NCBI GenBank assembly: GCA_947470805.1
Contig: CANIVU010000034.1
Location: 1 to 64,000, forward strand
Length of the DNA stretch: 64,000 nucleotides
Origin: Acidobacteriota bacterium
GTDB taxonomy: Bacteria; Acidobacteriota; Terriglobia; Bryobacterales; Bryobacteraceae
Reading direction: 5' to 3'
Position numbers and translations under genes: made by a program. Numbering within the stretch: position 1 is the stretch's first letter; every line of letters begins with the position of its first letter. The notes beneath the pieces were generated by a model. It was not told where the DNA came from, made no database searches, and worked only from the letters and a program-made list of their open reading frames with translations. Below are positions 39,298 through 50,600 of the stretch, in pieces.

Positions 39298-40686
39298 TCA
39301 CAGCCCACCCCCCAACAGAAGCTGCGCCGAATTCGAAAACACCCCATCGGCCTCCACCATCACCAGCACCAGCCCCGTCATCCCCTCCGCTATCTCCACC
39401 TCCACCCGGTCCAACCCATCCACCACAGCGTCCGCCCCAAACCCCACCACCCGCGCCTCCACCCCGTCCACCCAAGCCCTAACCACCGAAGCCCCCCGCA
39501 TGCCCGACCCCCGCAACGACACTCTCCGCCCCCGTACCGCCACCGCCCAACACCGCCCCTCCTCACAACCAAATGTCGATTCCCCCGCCGCCTCCCCATC
39601 CGCCGGACCCTGCCCCATCTGCGTCGCCGTGAACAACCCCGGCGACACCCGTTCCACAATCAGAAACCCGTCATACCTCTGCCCGGCCGTCGTAATCCGT
39701 ACCTGTGCCAACCCCGCCGCCGTCCCCTCCGGCACCACATAGTTCACCTGCGAAGTCCCCACATACTGCACCGCCGCCAGCCGCCCCACCCCCGCCGCAT
39801 CGGTCACCAAAACCTCCGCCTCGCCCGCAAACCCAGCCCCATACCCAATCACCAACGCCCCCGCCGCCACCGTCCACGTCCCATGCGCCCTATGAACGCT
39901 GTCCAGCCATCCGCTCGCCGGAAACACCTGCCCCTGCCCCGCCACCGGATACCCCTTAGCCCCGGTAATATCCAACAACACCGGCTCCCGCGGCTGCTGC
40001 GCAAAGTCAAAGGCATCATACAAATCCGCCACTCCGTCAGCCGGACGCACCAACCCAAACCGCTCCTCCACCGTCCGCGCCCAACTCTGGTGCGTATACA
40101 CCCGATGATCGTTATACGCCAGCCGTGCCCACGGACTAATCACCAGCGATGGCACCCTCCCGCCCATCCCGCCCGGAGGCCGAAAATGATCCCCGTCCCC
40201 ACCCGGTTCCGCCCAGGCCACAAAAACCGCCGCCCGCCGCCACAACCGGCTCCCCGCCACCGCGTTCACGACCTTCGTCACATACCCCATCTCCGTCTCA
40301 CCGCCCAACGAAACCGGCGCCAATAAACTCACCGGCGGCAAAGCTTCGCCTCTACAATCCTCCAAAAAACCCTGCAAATCCCCCGTATACTCGCGCCCGC
40401 CAGCGCGCGCCATCGGCCCGCGCAGTAACTCCGCCGCCCCCTCCGAAGCAAAGAAGTGGTCCTGCAAAGTGTATAGATCGGCGTAAGCCCAAAGGTTCGG
40501 AACCTCCCGCGGCCCCAACCCGCCCGGCCTCCCCTCCGAATCCGGATACGCCCCAAAATACTGGTCAAAACTCGCCCGAGGCAGCAACACAAAAACGAAA
40601 TGCTGCACCCGGTCCCAATGCGGCCGCTCGCCGTATAGCGCGGCGGCCAAGGCAAACAGCACCCCGATCCGCCGCGCGAATCTCAC
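39298..40686 (-). CDS. Shortened phosphoesterase-like protein with Solibacter C-terminal domain
   Basis: 462 residues. The N-terminal half keeps only the start and end of a PF04185-type phosphoesterase/phospholipase C fold: HFVFVLLPRASFDQYFGAYPDSEG, LPPVSLLAPVSLGG, WAEPGGDGDHFRPPG and VPSLVISPWARLAYNDHRVYTH. About 150 central residues typical of the family are missing and the usual ENRSFD nucleophile-region motif reads LPRASFD, so activity is doubtful. The C-terminal half (about 250-462) is a TIGR03437-type Solibacter domain (QYVGTSQVNYVVPEGTAAG...RVSPGLFT). GTG start overlaps the DUF1501 stop. Confidence 0.8.
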   Translation of the reverse strand: MRFARRIGVLFALAAALYGERPHWDRVQHFVFVLLPRASFDQYFGAYPDSEGRPGGLGPREVPNLWAYADLYTLQDHFFASEGAAELLRGPMARAGGREYTGDLQGFLEDCRGEALPPVSLLAPVSLGGETEMGYVTKVVNAVAGSRLWRRAAVFVAWAEPGGDGDHFRPPGGMGGRVPSLVISPWARLAYNDHRVYTHQSWARTVEERFGLVRPADGVADLYDAFDFAQQPREPVLLDITGAKGYPVAGQGQVFPASGWLDSVHRAHGTWTVAAGALVIGYGAGFAGEAEVLVTDAAGVGRLAAVQYVGTSQVNYVVPEGTAAGLAQVRITTAGQRYDGFLIVERVSPGLFTATQMGQGPADGEAAGESTFGCEEGRCWAVAVRGRRVSLRGSGMRGASVVRAWVDGVEARVVGFGADAVVDGLDRVEVEIAEGMTGLVLVMVEADGVFSNSAQLLLGGGL

Positions 40687-42077
40687 GCCAGAATCTCCTT
40701 CACCACCCGCCCATGCACGTCCGTCAACCGGAAGTTCCGCCCCTGGAACGGGAACGTCAATCGCTGGTGATCAATCCCCAGCAAATGCAAAATCGTCGCC
40801 TGCAAATCGTGCACATGCACGCCCCCCTCGGCGACATTGAAACCGTACTCATCCGAAGCCCCATAACTAAACCCACGCTTCACCCCGCCCCCCGCCATCC
40901 ACATCGAAAACACCCGCCCGTGATGATCCCGGCCATAGGAATTCACCTTCGACGGCCCCTGCGCATACGGCGTCCGCCCGAACTCCCCACCCCAGATCAC
41001 CAGGGTGTCGTCCAGCATCCCCCGCTGCTTCAAATCGGTCACCAGCGCCGCCGACGCCCGGTCAATATCCCGCGCCAACACCGGCAGCTTCTCCGTCAAC
41101 CCGCCGTGATGGTCCCACCCGCGGTGGTACAGCTGAATAAACCGCACGTTCCGCTCGGCCAGCCGCCGCGCCAACAAACAATTCGCCGCAAACGTCCCCG
41201 GCTTCCGCGCGTCGTCGCCATACAGCTTAAACACACTCTCCGGCTCCTTCGACGCATCCACCAGCTCCGGCACCGAAGTCTGCATCCGGTAGGCCATCTC
41301 ATACTGCGCAATCCGAGTCTCAATCTCCGGATCGCCCACCCGTTCCTGCAGCCGTTTGTTCATCGCCGCCAACCCATCCAGCTGCCCCCGCCGCTGCTCC
41401 CGCGAAATCCCCGGCGGATTCGACAGATGCAACACCGCATCCCCGCCGCCCCGGAACTGCACGCCCTGATACCGCGACGGCAAAAAGCCCGCCCCCCACA
41501 GCCGCGCCAGCAACCCCTGGTCAGCCATCCCATTGCTCGGCGTCGAATTCAAAACCACAAACGCCGGCAGGTTCTCGTTCTCACTCCCCAACCCGTAATC
41601 GACCCACGCCCCCATCGAAGGCCGCCCCGGCAACTGGCTGCCGGTCTGAATAAACGTGATCGCCGGATCGTGATTAATGGCCTCGGTATGCAACCCCCGC
41701 AACACGCAAATGTCATCGGCAATGCCACCGGTTTCCGGCAGCAAATCGCTCACCCACTGCCCGGACTTCCCATACTGTTTGAACCCATACATCGTCGGCA
41801 TCACCGGGAACCGGTCCTGGTGCGCCACCATTCCCGTAATCCGCTGCGTGCCAAAAATCGACGGCGGAATATCCTCGTCAAACCGGCCCTTCATGTACGG
41901 TTTGTAGTCCAACAAATCCAAGTGAGAAGGCCCGCCCGCCTGGAAAAGAAAGATCACTCTCTTCGCCTTCGGAGCAAAGTTCGGAAACGCCTTCGGGGCC
42001 CCCAGCAGCGTCCCCAGCGCCGCCGTCCCCAACCCAAACCCGGTCTTCGCCAATAGATCCCGTCGTGAAATCGTCAT
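40683..42077 (-). CDS. DUF1501 family protein
   Basis: 464 residues with a Tat leader ([21 protein letters not shown]) and a DUF1501 body: AKRVIFLFQAGGPSHLDLLDYKP, LPGRPSMGAWVDYGLGS, LYHRGWDHHG, VIWGGEFGRTPYAQG, GRDHHGRVFSMWMAGGG. Related to alkaline-phosphatase/sulfatase folds; the reaction is unknown. Almost always paired with a DUF1549/DUF1553 cytochrome gene, as here, where its ATG overlaps that gene's stop. Confidence 0.92.
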   Translation of the reverse strand: MTISRRDLLAKTGFGLGTAALGTLLGAPKAFPNFAPKAKRVIFLFQAGGPSHLDLLDYKPYMKGRFDEDIPPSIFGTQRITGMVAHQDRFPVMPTMYGFKQYGKSGQWVSDLLPETGGIADDICVLRGLHTEAINHDPAITFIQTGSQLPGRPSMGAWVDYGLGSENENLPAFVVLNSTPSNGMADQGLLARLWGAGFLPSRYQGVQFRGGGDAVLHLSNPPGISREQRRGQLDGLAAMNKRLQERVGDPEIETRIAQYEMAYRMQTSVPELVDASKEPESVFKLYGDDARKPGTFAANCLLARRLAERNVRFIQLYHRGWDHHGGLTEKLPVLARDIDRASAALVTDLKQRGMLDDTLVIWGGEFGRTPYAQGPSKVNSYGRDHHGRVFSMWMAGGGVKRGFSYGASDEYGFNVAEGGVHVHDLQATILHLLGIDHQRLTFPFQGRNFRLTDVHGRVVKEILA

Positions 42078-44848
42078 TTCGTAATGACCTCGTCCAAGTT
42101 CAAAATCAAGTTCGCAACAGCCGTATAGGCCCCCAACTCCGCCGCCGGAATCGAAGCATCCACCGGTGCAGCCCCCACGCCCAACAGCGCCCGCGCCGAG
42201 TCCGCATCAGCCTTATAAACGCCCAACATCCGCTCATAAGTAGCCAACAGCGTCTTCACTTCCAAATCATCCGCCCCCCGCCCCGTCGTCAGCCGGAACG
42301 CCCACCCCACCCGAGAAGCCGGGGAAGATCCCCCCTCCTTCCAAGCCCGCTCGGCCAACTTCCGCGCCGCCTCCACATAAATCGGGTCATTCAACAGCGT
42401 CAGCGCCTGCAACGGCGTATTCGTCGTCGACCGCTTCACAATACAAAACTCCCTATCCGGCGCATCAAACACCGTAAACGTCGGATGCGGCACCGTCCGT
42501 TTCCAAAAGGTGTACAAGCTCCGCCGGTACAGCCCATCCCCCGTCGAATCTACCCACTTCGTTCCCGGATAATCCGCCGCCACCACAATGCCCTTATACA
42601 AATCCTTGGTCTGATACGGAAACACCGAAGGCCCGCCCACCTGGTTCTTCAACAACCCGGCAAACTGCAACGCCTGGTCCCGCAGCGCCTCCGCCGGCAG
42701 CCGGAACCGGGGCCCCCGAGCAAGCAGTCGGTTCTCCGGATCCTTCGCATAGCTCCCCGCCGAATCCCGCCGATAGGTCTCCGAAAGGACAATCTTCTCC
42801 ACCAGCCCCTTCACATTCCAACCCGAATCCACAAACTCCCGCGCCATCCAATCCAGCAACTCCGGATGGCTCGGAAACTCCCCCTGCAACCCAAAATTCT
42901 CACTAGTCTTCACCAACCCCAACCCAAAAAACTGCTGCCAAAACCGGTTCACCACCACCCGCGCCGTCAACGGATGATCAGGCTTGGTCAACCACTGCGC
43001 CAACCCCAACCGGTTCCGCGGCGCCCCCGCCGGCCACGCCCCCAGAATGGACTCCGGCACCCCCGGCTCCACTAAATCTCCCGGCGAATTATAAGCCCCC
43101 CGCAACAGCACATGCGTCTCGCGCGGCTTCCCCCGCAACTCCTCCATCACCATCACGGTGGAAACGTTCCGCGCCACCGCCATCCGCTCCTCGCGCAGCG
43201 CCTCATACCCGGGATCAACGCTATCCAACCCCGCCACCACCCGAATCTCCGCCGGCGTCAGCGCCCGGTTCCAAGCCGTCGCCCCGCCCACATCGCCTAC
43301 CCGAAACTTATACGCCGAAGGTTTATCCCCCTTCACATCCGGCATCGCCAACCCATCGTTCACAATCCGTGTCGCCACCTCGCGCCCATCCACAAACACC
43401 CGCACCCAAGCCGCCATCGCCCGCATCGCGTCCGGCGCGTTCTTCGCGCCCTCATAGAGCAACGTCACATGCCGCTCGCGCCCCTCCGTCAACCCGGCCC
43501 CCTCCGAAACAACCCGGATCGAATACGCCATCAACCGGTCCGCAAACCGGAACTCAATCTCGCCCCCCGCCAACCGCAAATCCACGCCCCGTCCATAGGT
43601 CGTCGCCGCCATATTCCGCGTGTAGTCAATCGAACTCACCAACTCCCGGTCCGCCCCACCCTTCACCCGGAACGCAAAGGTCACCGGATCGTGCTTGGCA
43701 ATCATGACGGTCTTGTCCGTAGCCAACGCCATCCCCTCCGGCACCGCCACCTTCTCCACCGGACGAACCCGAGGCTTCATCTTCGCAATCTTCTTATCCA
43801 ACGCCGCCAGCTTGGAAATCTCCTCCGGCGTGGGCGCCTGAATCATCGGCACCGCATTCGCCACGCGCCCGTCCTCGCCCAATTCCGGCACGTTATTGAA
43901 GAACGCAAAAAACTTGTAGTGGTCTTTCTGGGTAATCGGGTCGTACTTATGGTCGTGGCACTTGGCGCACTCCATGGTCAATCCGAGCCAAGCCATCCCC
44001 AACGTCCGAACCCGGTCGGCCACATACTCCACCCGGTACTCTTCCTCAATAATCCCGCCCTCGGAATTGATCACATGGTTCCGCCCGAACCCCGTCGCAA
44101 TCCGCTGCTCCAGCGTAGCGTTCGGCAGCAAGTCCCCCGCCAACTGCTCCGTAATAAACCGGTCATAGGGCATGTTCTCGTTGAACGCCCGGATCACCCA
44201 ATCCCGCCACCGCCACATCGATCGAGACGAGTCGTTATTGAACCCATGCGTATCGGCGTAGCGCGAAACGTCCAGCCAATCCATGGCCATCCGCTCCCCA
44301 TACCGCGGCGAAGCCAGCAGCTTCCGAACCGCCCCCCGATACGCCTCCTCCCCTTTTTTCTTCACTGAATCCACAAACAAATCCTGCTCCGCCGGCGTCG
44401 GAGGCAACCCCGTCAAATCCAGCGACACCCGCCGCAACCAAACCCCCGGCGCCGCGGCGCCATTCGCCCGAACCCCCTCCGCCTCCAACTTCGCGTTCAC
44501 AAACCCATCAATCGACCCGCCCGCCTTCCGCACCGGCGGCACAAAAGCCCAGTGCTGCGAATACGCGCCTCCCTCGGCCACCCAGCGTTTCAACACCGCC
44601 ACCTGCTCCGCGCTCAGTTTCCGATTCGACCCCGCCGGCGGCATCGACCCATTCGAAACCCTTGCCACCACCCGCTGCAACGAAGCCCCCGCCACATCCA
44701 GTCGCACCCCCGCCATTCGCTTCTTGTCATCCTGCCCGTGGCAATGAAAACAGTTCTCGGAAAGGATCGGGCGTACATCCCGCCCATAGTCCACGCGCTT
44801 GTCCTGCGCCATCAAGCCCAACGCCGCCAAAATGAACAGCCAATGCAT
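42074..44848 (-). CDS. PSCyt1/DUF1549/DUF1553 cytochrome-type protein with a LamG-like domain
   Basis: 924 residues. Signal peptide, then a class I-type haem motif CFHCHG (PSCyt1), DUF1549 ([30 protein letters not shown]), an inserted LamG/concanavalin-like region (about 440-560) and DUF1553 ([47 protein letters not shown]). Very common with DUF1501 in Planctomycetes, Verrucomicrobia and Solibacteres; redox or polysaccharide role is unproven. First gene of a four-gene minus-strand operon with consecutive four-base overlaps. Confidence 0.93.
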   Translation of the reverse strand: MHWLFILAALGLMAQDKRVDYGRDVRPILSENCFHCHGQDDKKRMAGVRLDVAGASLQRVVARVSNGSMPPAGSNRKLSAEQVAVLKRWVAEGGAYSQHWAFVPPVRKAGGSIDGFVNAKLEAEGVRANGAAAPGVWLRRVSLDLTGLPPTPAEQDLFVDSVKKKGEEAYRGAVRKLLASPRYGERMAMDWLDVSRYADTHGFNNDSSRSMWRWRDWVIRAFNENMPYDRFITEQLAGDLLPNATLEQRIATGFGRNHVINSEGGIIEEEYRVEYVADRVRTLGMAWLGLTMECAKCHDHKYDPITQKDHYKFFAFFNNVPELGEDGRVANAVPMIQAPTPEEISKLAALDKKIAKMKPRVRPVEKVAVPEGMALATDKTVMIAKHDPVTFAFRVKGGADRELVSSIDYTRNMAATTYGRGVDLRLAGGEIEFRFADRLMAYSIRVVSEGAGLTEGRERHVTLLYEGAKNAPDAMRAMAAWVRVFVDGREVATRIVNDGLAMPDVKGDKPSAYKFRVGDVGGATAWNRALTPAEIRVVAGLDSVDPGYEALREERMAVARNVSTVMVMEELRGKPRETHVLLRGAYNSPGDLVEPGVPESILGAWPAGAPRNRLGLAQWLTKPDHPLTARVVVNRFWQQFFGLGLVKTSENFGLQGEFPSHPELLDWMAREFVDSGWNVKGLVEKIVLSETYRRDSAGSYAKDPENRLLARGPRFRLPAEALRDQALQFAGLLKNQVGGPSVFPYQTKDLYKGIVVAADYPGTKWVDSTGDGLYRRSLYTFWKRTVPHPTFTVFDAPDREFCIVKRSTTNTPLQALTLLNDPIYVEAARKLAERAWKEGGSSPASRVGWAFRLTTGRGADDLEVKTLLATYERMLGVYKADADSARALLGVGAAPVDASIPAAELGAYTAVANLILNLDEVITK

Positions 44849-44867
44849 ACTGAATCATAATAGCGGG

Positions 44868-45632
44868 GTGAAGACTTGGAAGTTAACGCTTGAATATGAC
44901 GGCACCAAATACAGTGGTTGGCAGGAGCAGAACAACGCCCGCACCGTCGCTGGTTCCCTAAGAGCCGCCATCGAAGACCAACTCGGAACTCCCATCGAGC
45001 TAATGGGAGCCGGCCGCACCGACGCCGGTGTCCACGCCCTCGGCCAGGTAGCCCACGTCAAACTCCGCAAGTCCGATCGCCGCCACCCTCACTACGATCC
45101 TCAATACCTGCTAAAACAGTGGAACGAGCGCCTCCCCTCCGACATCTCGGTCACCGAGGTCGAAGAAGCCCCCGTCTCCTTCCACGCCCGCCATTCGGCG
45201 ACCGCGCGCACCTACCTCTACCAAATCACCACAAGAAAGACGGCCTTCCACAAACGCCACGTCTGGTGGATCAAAGACGACCTGAACATCAAAGCGATGC
45301 AGGTAGCAGCCGAAAAAATGGCCGGCCGCCACGACTTCGTCCGTTTCGCCCAAAAGGACCCAAGCAAACCCAACGAGTCCACCATCGTCTACGTCGACAC
45401 CGCCGAAGTCACGGCGGATGACCACTTAATCCTCTTCCGCATCGACGCCTCCCACTTCCTATGGCGCATGGTCCGCCGCCTAGTCGGCGTCACAGTAAAA
45501 GTCGGATTAGGCGAAATCACCCAATCCGATTTCGACGACCTGCTAAACGCCAAAGGCGACCCCAAACGGCTCGACGTCGCCGCGTGGACCGCCCCCTCCG
45601 CCGGCCTCTTCCTCGAATCCGTCCGCTACTAA
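44868..45632 (+). CDS. truA: tRNA pseudouridine(38-40) synthase TruA
   Basis: About 254 residues. Modifies U38-U40 in tRNA anticodon stems. Contains LTLEYDGTKYSGWQ, the catalytic MGAGRTDAGVHALGQ block, SFHARHSATARTYLY and FLWRMVRRLVGV. GTG at 44868 is taken as the start because it matches the family N-terminus (VKTWKLTLEYDG); the ORF extension upstream overlaps the divergent cytochrome gene. A terminator hairpin follows at 45657. Confidence 0.95.
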   Translation: MKTWKLTLEYDGTKYSGWQEQNNARTVAGSLRAAIEDQLGTPIELMGAGRTDAGVHALGQVAHVKLRKSDRRHPHYDPQYLLKQWNERLPSDISVTEVEEAPVSFHARHSATARTYLYQITTRKTAFHKRHVWWIKDDLNIKAMQVAAEKMAGRHDFVRFAQKDPSKPNESTIVYVDTAEVTADDHLILFRIDASHFLWRMVRRLVGVTVKVGLGEITQSDFDDLLNAKGDPKRLDVAAWTAPSAGLFLESVRY

Positions 45633-45656
45633 GATTTCCCTGGGAGCCGTGCTACC

Positions 45657-45683
45657 GGAAAACCCCTTGATTTAGGGTTTTCC
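45657..45683 (+). terminator. Terminator after truA
   Basis: GGAAAACCC (45657-45665) and GGGTTTTCC (45675-45683) arms, 25 bases after the truA stop. Confidence 0.7.
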
Positions 45684-45696
45684 CGTTCCAACAGCC

Positions 45697-45835
45697 CCCG
45701 CTCGCCAGCACGTCAACCGCCACAAATCCCGCCACCAGCCGGGGACACTCTAATCCCCAGTCCGAAAAATCTCCCCTGTCCAAGACAAAGAGTGTCCCCC
45801 TCCCCCGAGGCCCATAAACACCCGCTCGCCAGCAC
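45697..45835. repeat. Intergenic repeat element: direct repeat enclosing a long-armed inverted repeat
   Basis: The 412-base stretch 45633-46044 has no supportable gene. It holds two copies of CCCGCTCGCCAGCAC (45697-45711 and 45821-45835) which enclose an inverted repeat GGGGACACTCT / AGAGTGTCCCC (45741-45751 and 45789-45799, 37-base spacer). The GGGGACAC core is shared with the hairpin at 51650-51683, suggesting a small dispersed palindromic element. The rest of the gap is promoter-length sequence before the next gene. Confidence 0.55.
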
Positions 45836-46044
45836 CCGTGATGCCGAAACGGCCGGCTATTTAATCCCTGCCCGGAAACGCCGAAAGTGACGCCATGTTC
45901 ACGAAACGGGGCGCCTCCAACTCTCGGCGGGACAATCCCGCCAACCCCAGCATCGGACCGGGCCAGCCGCGTGTATACTGAGCGGATCCGAGAGATCCAA
46001 GATGAGAATCTCAGCCATCACTCGGATCTCCTGGAGCACACCCC

Positions 46045-46506
46045 ATGTTTACTGATCCGCCGCGCAATATCGCCGAAGCGATGCAGCAGGGCTATGAAGA
46101 ACGACTGATCCGGGAACGCATGAACGGGCCCATGGGCGGCGGCGGAGCGGTGGGCGGCGGCATCGGCAACATCGCCGGCTGGGCGCTGGTCTCCGGCATG
46201 GTCTTCGCCGTCGTGGGCTTCATCATGGGCAAGGACCTCGCCAGCGCCATCGTCGGTGGTCTGTTTGGCGCGGCGCTGCTTTGGGTACCTGCCGCGTTTC
46301 TGCGCAAGACCGATGGTGGGCCCAGCCGCTTCTCTGTGATCGCCTGGACGCTCGGTGGCCTCGCCGGCGGTGCCGCGCTCGCGATTGCCGTCGCCCTGGT
46401 CGCCGACGTGATCTTTCTCAAGGAAATGCGCGTGGGGAATATGATCGTCAACTACGCCATCCTCGGCGCGCTCGTCCTGGGCGGCTACCGCCTAAGCCGC
46501 CGCTAG
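46045..46506 (+). CDS. Membrane protein of unknown function
   Basis: 153 residues with four hydrophobic segments after a Gly-rich N-terminal stretch (MGGGGAVGGGIGNIAGW). RBS CTGGAG lies eight bases upstream of ATG 46045. No recognisable family. A strong bidirectional terminator follows. Confidence 0.7.
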   Translation: MFTDPPRNIAEAMQQGYEERLIRERMNGPMGGGGAVGGGIGNIAGWALVSGMVFAVVGFIMGKDLASAIVGGLFGAALLWVPAAFLRKTDGGPSRFSVIAWTLGGLAGGAALAIAVALVADVIFLKEMRVGNMIVNYAILGALVLGGYRLSRR

Positions 46507-46534
46507 GCAACCGGCTGAACGCTCAAAAACACAA

Positions 46535-46560
46535 AGGCCCGCGCCGTAAAGCGCGGGCCT
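46535..46560. terminator. Bidirectional terminator
   Basis: AGGCCCGCGC and GCGCGGGCCT arms with a 6-base loop; between the membrane-protein gene (+) and the lactonase-like gene (-). On the minus strand followed by TTTGTGTTTTTG. Confidence 0.85.
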
Positions 46561-46566
46561 CGGAAA

Positions 46567-47601
46567 TCAACAGAAATGCGCCCCCCGAGTCTCCACATAC
46601 ACCGCATAAAGACTCTGACTCCCGCACATAAACAGCCGGTTCCGCTTCGCCCCGCCAAACGTCAGATTCGCGCAAATCTCCGGTAACTTGATCTGCCCAA
46701 TCCGCTGACCTTCCGGCGAGAAGATATGAACCCCGTCATACCCTTCCCCCACCCAGCCCGCGCTCGACCAGATATTCCCATCCTCATCACAGCGAATCCC
46801 GTCCGGCAACCCGGCCCCCAGGCTCCCCAACTGCATATCGCAAAACACTTTCCCGTTCACTAACTTCCCGCCATTAATATCCCAAACCTTAATAACCTTC
46901 TTCGCCTCCGGATAATGCGTCGCCCCCGTATCGGCAACATACAGCTTCTTGTAATCCGGCGAGAAGCACAAACCGTTCGGCTTAAACAACTCATCCGTAA
47001 CCTTATCAATCCGCCCCGACTTATCAATCCGATAAACCGCCTCCTTCAACTCCAGCGGTCCCTTGTTCCCCTCGTACCACATCAACGACCCATACCCCGG
47101 GTCCGTAAACCAAACCGCCCCATCCGGCCCCACCACCGCATCGTTCGGCGCATTCAACGGCTTGCCATTGAACTTATCCGCCAACACCGTCATCCCGCCG
47201 TTATGCTCATACCGCACCACGCGCCGGTTGCCGTGCTCGCACGAAATCTGCCGCCCTTCCCAGTCAAACGTATTCCCATTCGAATTCCCCGCCGGATTCC
47301 GCAACGTCGAAATCGCGCCGGTCTCCTCCGTCCACCGCACCTGAATATTGTTCGGAATATCGCTGAACAGCAGATACTTGCCAACGGCGCTCCACGCCGG
47401 CCCCTCCGCCCACAGGAACCCCGTCGCCAATCGCTGAATCGGCGTGTTCCCAATCTTGTACTTCGCGAACTTCGGATCCAGAACCACCACGTCCGGCTCC
47501 GGATAGCGCGTCGGCACTTTGCCGCTCCAATCGCGCGGCTGCTGGGCCACCAGAGGCGCCGCGCCCAGGGCGGCTGTCGTCAAAAACGCTCTTCGGTTCA
47601 T
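46567..47601 (-). CDS. Secreted SMP-30/gluconolactonase-like protein
   Basis: 344 residues. Tat-type leader MNRRAFLTTAALGAAPLVAQQ, then a six-bladed SGL propeller: LWAEGPAWSAVGKYLLFSDIP, GNSNGNTFDWEGRQISCEHGNRRVVRYE, NAPNDAVVGPDGAVWFTDPGYG, KPNGLCFSPDYKKLYVADTG, and GLPDGIRCDEDGNIWSS, giving the calcium-site Glu/Asn/Asp. Probably hydrolyses a sugar lactone outside the cytoplasm. ATG 47601 chosen because GAGG is spaced nine bases upstream. Confidence 0.9.
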   Translation of the reverse strand: MNRRAFLTTAALGAAPLVAQQPRDWSGKVPTRYPEPDVVVLDPKFAKYKIGNTPIQRLATGFLWAEGPAWSAVGKYLLFSDIPNNIQVRWTEETGAISTLRNPAGNSNGNTFDWEGRQISCEHGNRRVVRYEHNGGMTVLADKFNGKPLNAPNDAVVGPDGAVWFTDPGYGSLMWYEGNKGPLELKEAVYRIDKSGRIDKVTDELFKPNGLCFSPDYKKLYVADTGATHYPEAKKVIKVWDINGGKLVNGKVFCDMQLGSLGAGLPDGIRCDEDGNIWSSAGWVGEGYDGVHIFSPEGQRIGQIKLPEICANLTFGGAKRNRLFMCGSQSLYAVYVETRGAHFC

Positions 47602-47670
47602 ATTCATCATCCTCGTGAAAACGTTTCGCAAGTATATCAATCCTGTCTCTTGATACACTTCGGTTTAATC

Positions 47671-50600
47671 ATGGACGGAACCACGACGCGCATCACTGTC
47701 TTCGCCCTGGCCGCAGCCATCGCCCTGCCCTTGCAGGCAAACGATCGCCCGGTGCTCTTTGAACAACACGCCACCGCAGCCTTCAACGCCCGTGGCAATG
47801 GCTATACCGTCGCCATCGACGCCCTCGGCCTCCGCCTCCAAACCGCCGCCGGAGCCGCCTCCCTCACCTGGCGCGGCGCCTCCCTCGTCAAGCCCCTCCC
47901 CCTCGATCCCCAGCCCACCCGCGTCAACTATTTCAACGGCGCCACCAAACGCACCAACCTCCCCACCTTCGGCCGCCTCCGCGCCGCCAAGCTCTACCCC
48001 GGCATCGACCTCGTCTACTACGGCACCGACCGCCAGCTCGAATACGACTTCATCGTCCACCCCGGCGCCAACCCCGCCAACATCCGCTTCTCCCTCCCCG
48101 CCACCCTCTCCCCCACCGGCGAACTCACCCTCGCCAACGGCCTCAAATGGCACAAACCTGTCGCCCGCCAAAACGGCCACCAAATCGCCGCTAAATTCAT
48201 CGCGTTACCCAACAACGAATTCACCATCGCCGTCGCCAACTACGACCACTCCAAAGAACTCGTTATCGATCCCGTTCTCTCCTACGGAACCTACTTGGGC
48301 GGCACCCTCGCCGATGAAGCCCGCGGCGTCACCGCCGATGCCGCCGGCAACGCCTACATCGTCGGCTCCACCGTCTCGATCGATTTCCCCGGCACCACCC
48401 GCGGCCTCACCTTCGGCGGCGCCGATGTCTACGTCGCCAAGCTGAACCCCTCCGGCCGCGCCCTCGAATGGGCCACCTACATCGGTGGCGCCGGTTCCGA
48501 CACCGGAACAGCCATCGCCCTCGATGCCACGGGCGACATCTACATCACCGGCCAAACCGCCTCCACCAATTTCCCCGTCACCGCCAGCGCCCCCCAGTCC
48601 ATCCTCGCCGGCGGCTCCGCCGTCACCGACGCCTTCGCCCTCAAGCTCTCCGCCAACGGCCAGACCATCGTCTACAGCACCTATCTCGGTGGCTCCCTCT
48701 CCGACTCCGGCAACGCCATCGCCGTCGATTCCAAAGGCGCCGCCTACATCGCCGGCCGTGCCGATTCCACCGACTTCCCCACCACCACCCGCGACACTCT
48801 CCCCGCCCGCGGCGCCGGCGATGGCTTCGTCACCAAGCTCTCTCCCGATGGCTCCACCATCGTCTACTCCGCCCTCCTCGGCGGCTTCGCCCTCGATGTC
48901 ATCAACGGCCTCGTCGTCGATCCCGCCGGCTCCGCCTACGTCACCGGCGAAACCAGATCCGATAACTTCCCCGTAACTGACAACGCCTATCAAAAGGAGC
49001 GCAAAGGCAGCTCCGACGCCTTCGTAAGTAAGCTCTCCCCCGACGGCGCCACTCTACTGTTCTCCACTTACTTCGGCGGCGACGCCCAGGAGTCCGGCCG
49101 CGGCATCGCCATCGATCGATTTGGCGCCGCTTACGTCGCCGGCGGCACCGGCTCCGCCAATCTCCCCGTCTCCTTCAACGGTGCCCAACGCGCACCCTCC
49201 CTCCTCCCCGACGCCTTCGCCGCCAAGCTCGATCCCACCGGCGCCAGCCTCGTCTACGGCACCTACATCGGTGGCGACGCCGAAGAACAAGCCAACGCCA
49301 TCTCCGTCGATAACTCCGGCGCCGCCTACATCGCCGGCCGTACCAACTCCGCCAACTTCCCCCTCTTAAATGACGGCCCCCTCGCCGCCGACGGACCCAG
49401 GGGCGGCTACGACGGCTTTGTAACTCGCCTCAGCTCCGGCGGTAACTTCCTCCAGTTCTCCACTTACTACGGCGGCGCCGGAAATGACGAAATTCTAAGT
49501 ATGACCACCGACGCCCGCGGCCGTATCTGGATCGCCGGCAATACGGACTCAACTAACCTCCCCACCCCCACCGGCTCCCTCGCCACCCGCGCCCCGGGTG
49601 CCAACGACGGCTTCGTAGCACTCCTCAGCGAAATTAACGTCCTCGTCACCCCCGGTTCGGTCACCCTCGGAGCTCGCGAATCCCAGCAGTTCTCCGCCGC
49701 CGTCTCCAACACCCCCAATACCGCCGTCCGTTGGTCCATCTTCCCCGACACCGGCACCATCTCCCAATCCGGTCTCTACACCGCCCCGGCCACCTTCGTC
49801 GGCTCCCCCTCCATCACCGTCAGCGCCATCTCCATCGCCGACGGCAGCAAGATCGGCGGCGCCTCCGTCACCCTCGTCAACCGCGTCAGCGTCGTCCTCA
49901 GCCCCGCTGACGTCACCCTCACCGCCGGCCAGTCGCAGCAGTTCACCCCCACCGTCTCCGGCACCACCAACACTGCCGTTACCTGGACCATCACTCCCGC
50001 CATCGGCACCATCTCGCCCACGGGTCTCTATGCCGCCCCGGCCACCTTCCTCAACCCCGCCACCATCACCGTCCGCGTCACCAGCGTTGCCGAAACCTCC
50101 CGTTCCGCCACAGCGACCGTCAACATTGTCCTCCCCCCGCCGCCCCCCGTCCCTGTGATCACCGCCGAAGGCTTCACCAACGCCGCCAGCTTCCGTGCCG
50201 CCAAGGACGAAGGAGGCATCTCCCCCGGTGAAATCATCACCATCTTCGGTACCAACCTCGGGCCCGCAACACCGCAAACCCTCCAACTCGATGCCCGTGG
50301 CTTCGTCGCCAATCGTCTCGGGAACACCCGCGTCCTCTTCGATGGCACGCCCGGCGCCATGATCGTCACCAGCTCCGGCCAGGTCTCCGTCGTCGTCCCC
50401 TACGGCATCGAAGGCCAGCCCAACACCGCCGTAACGGTCGAATACGAAGGCCGTGCCTCGAACCAGATCGCGCTCAACCTCCTCCCCGCCGCGCCCGGCA
50501 TCTTCACCCAAACCTCCACCGGCGCCGGCCCCGGCTCGGTCATCCGCCAAACCGGCGAACTGGTCTCTGCCGCCTCCCCAGCCGCCTCCAGTGAGGTGCT

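Noticed and set aside
40149-44368. Long + strand frames of 635 and 418 residues
   Set aside because: Arg/Pro/His-rich translations antisense to the DUF1501 and DUF1553 genes; typical high-GC shadows.
45887-46108. 73-residue + frame in the gap before the 46045 gene
   Set aside because: Overlaps the membrane-protein start out of frame, no ribosome binding site, no recognisable domain.
46915-47670. N-terminal extension of the SBBP protein frame by about 250 codons
   Set aside because: It is antisense to the lactonase gene and has no signal peptide; ATG 47671 starts a proper signal peptide.
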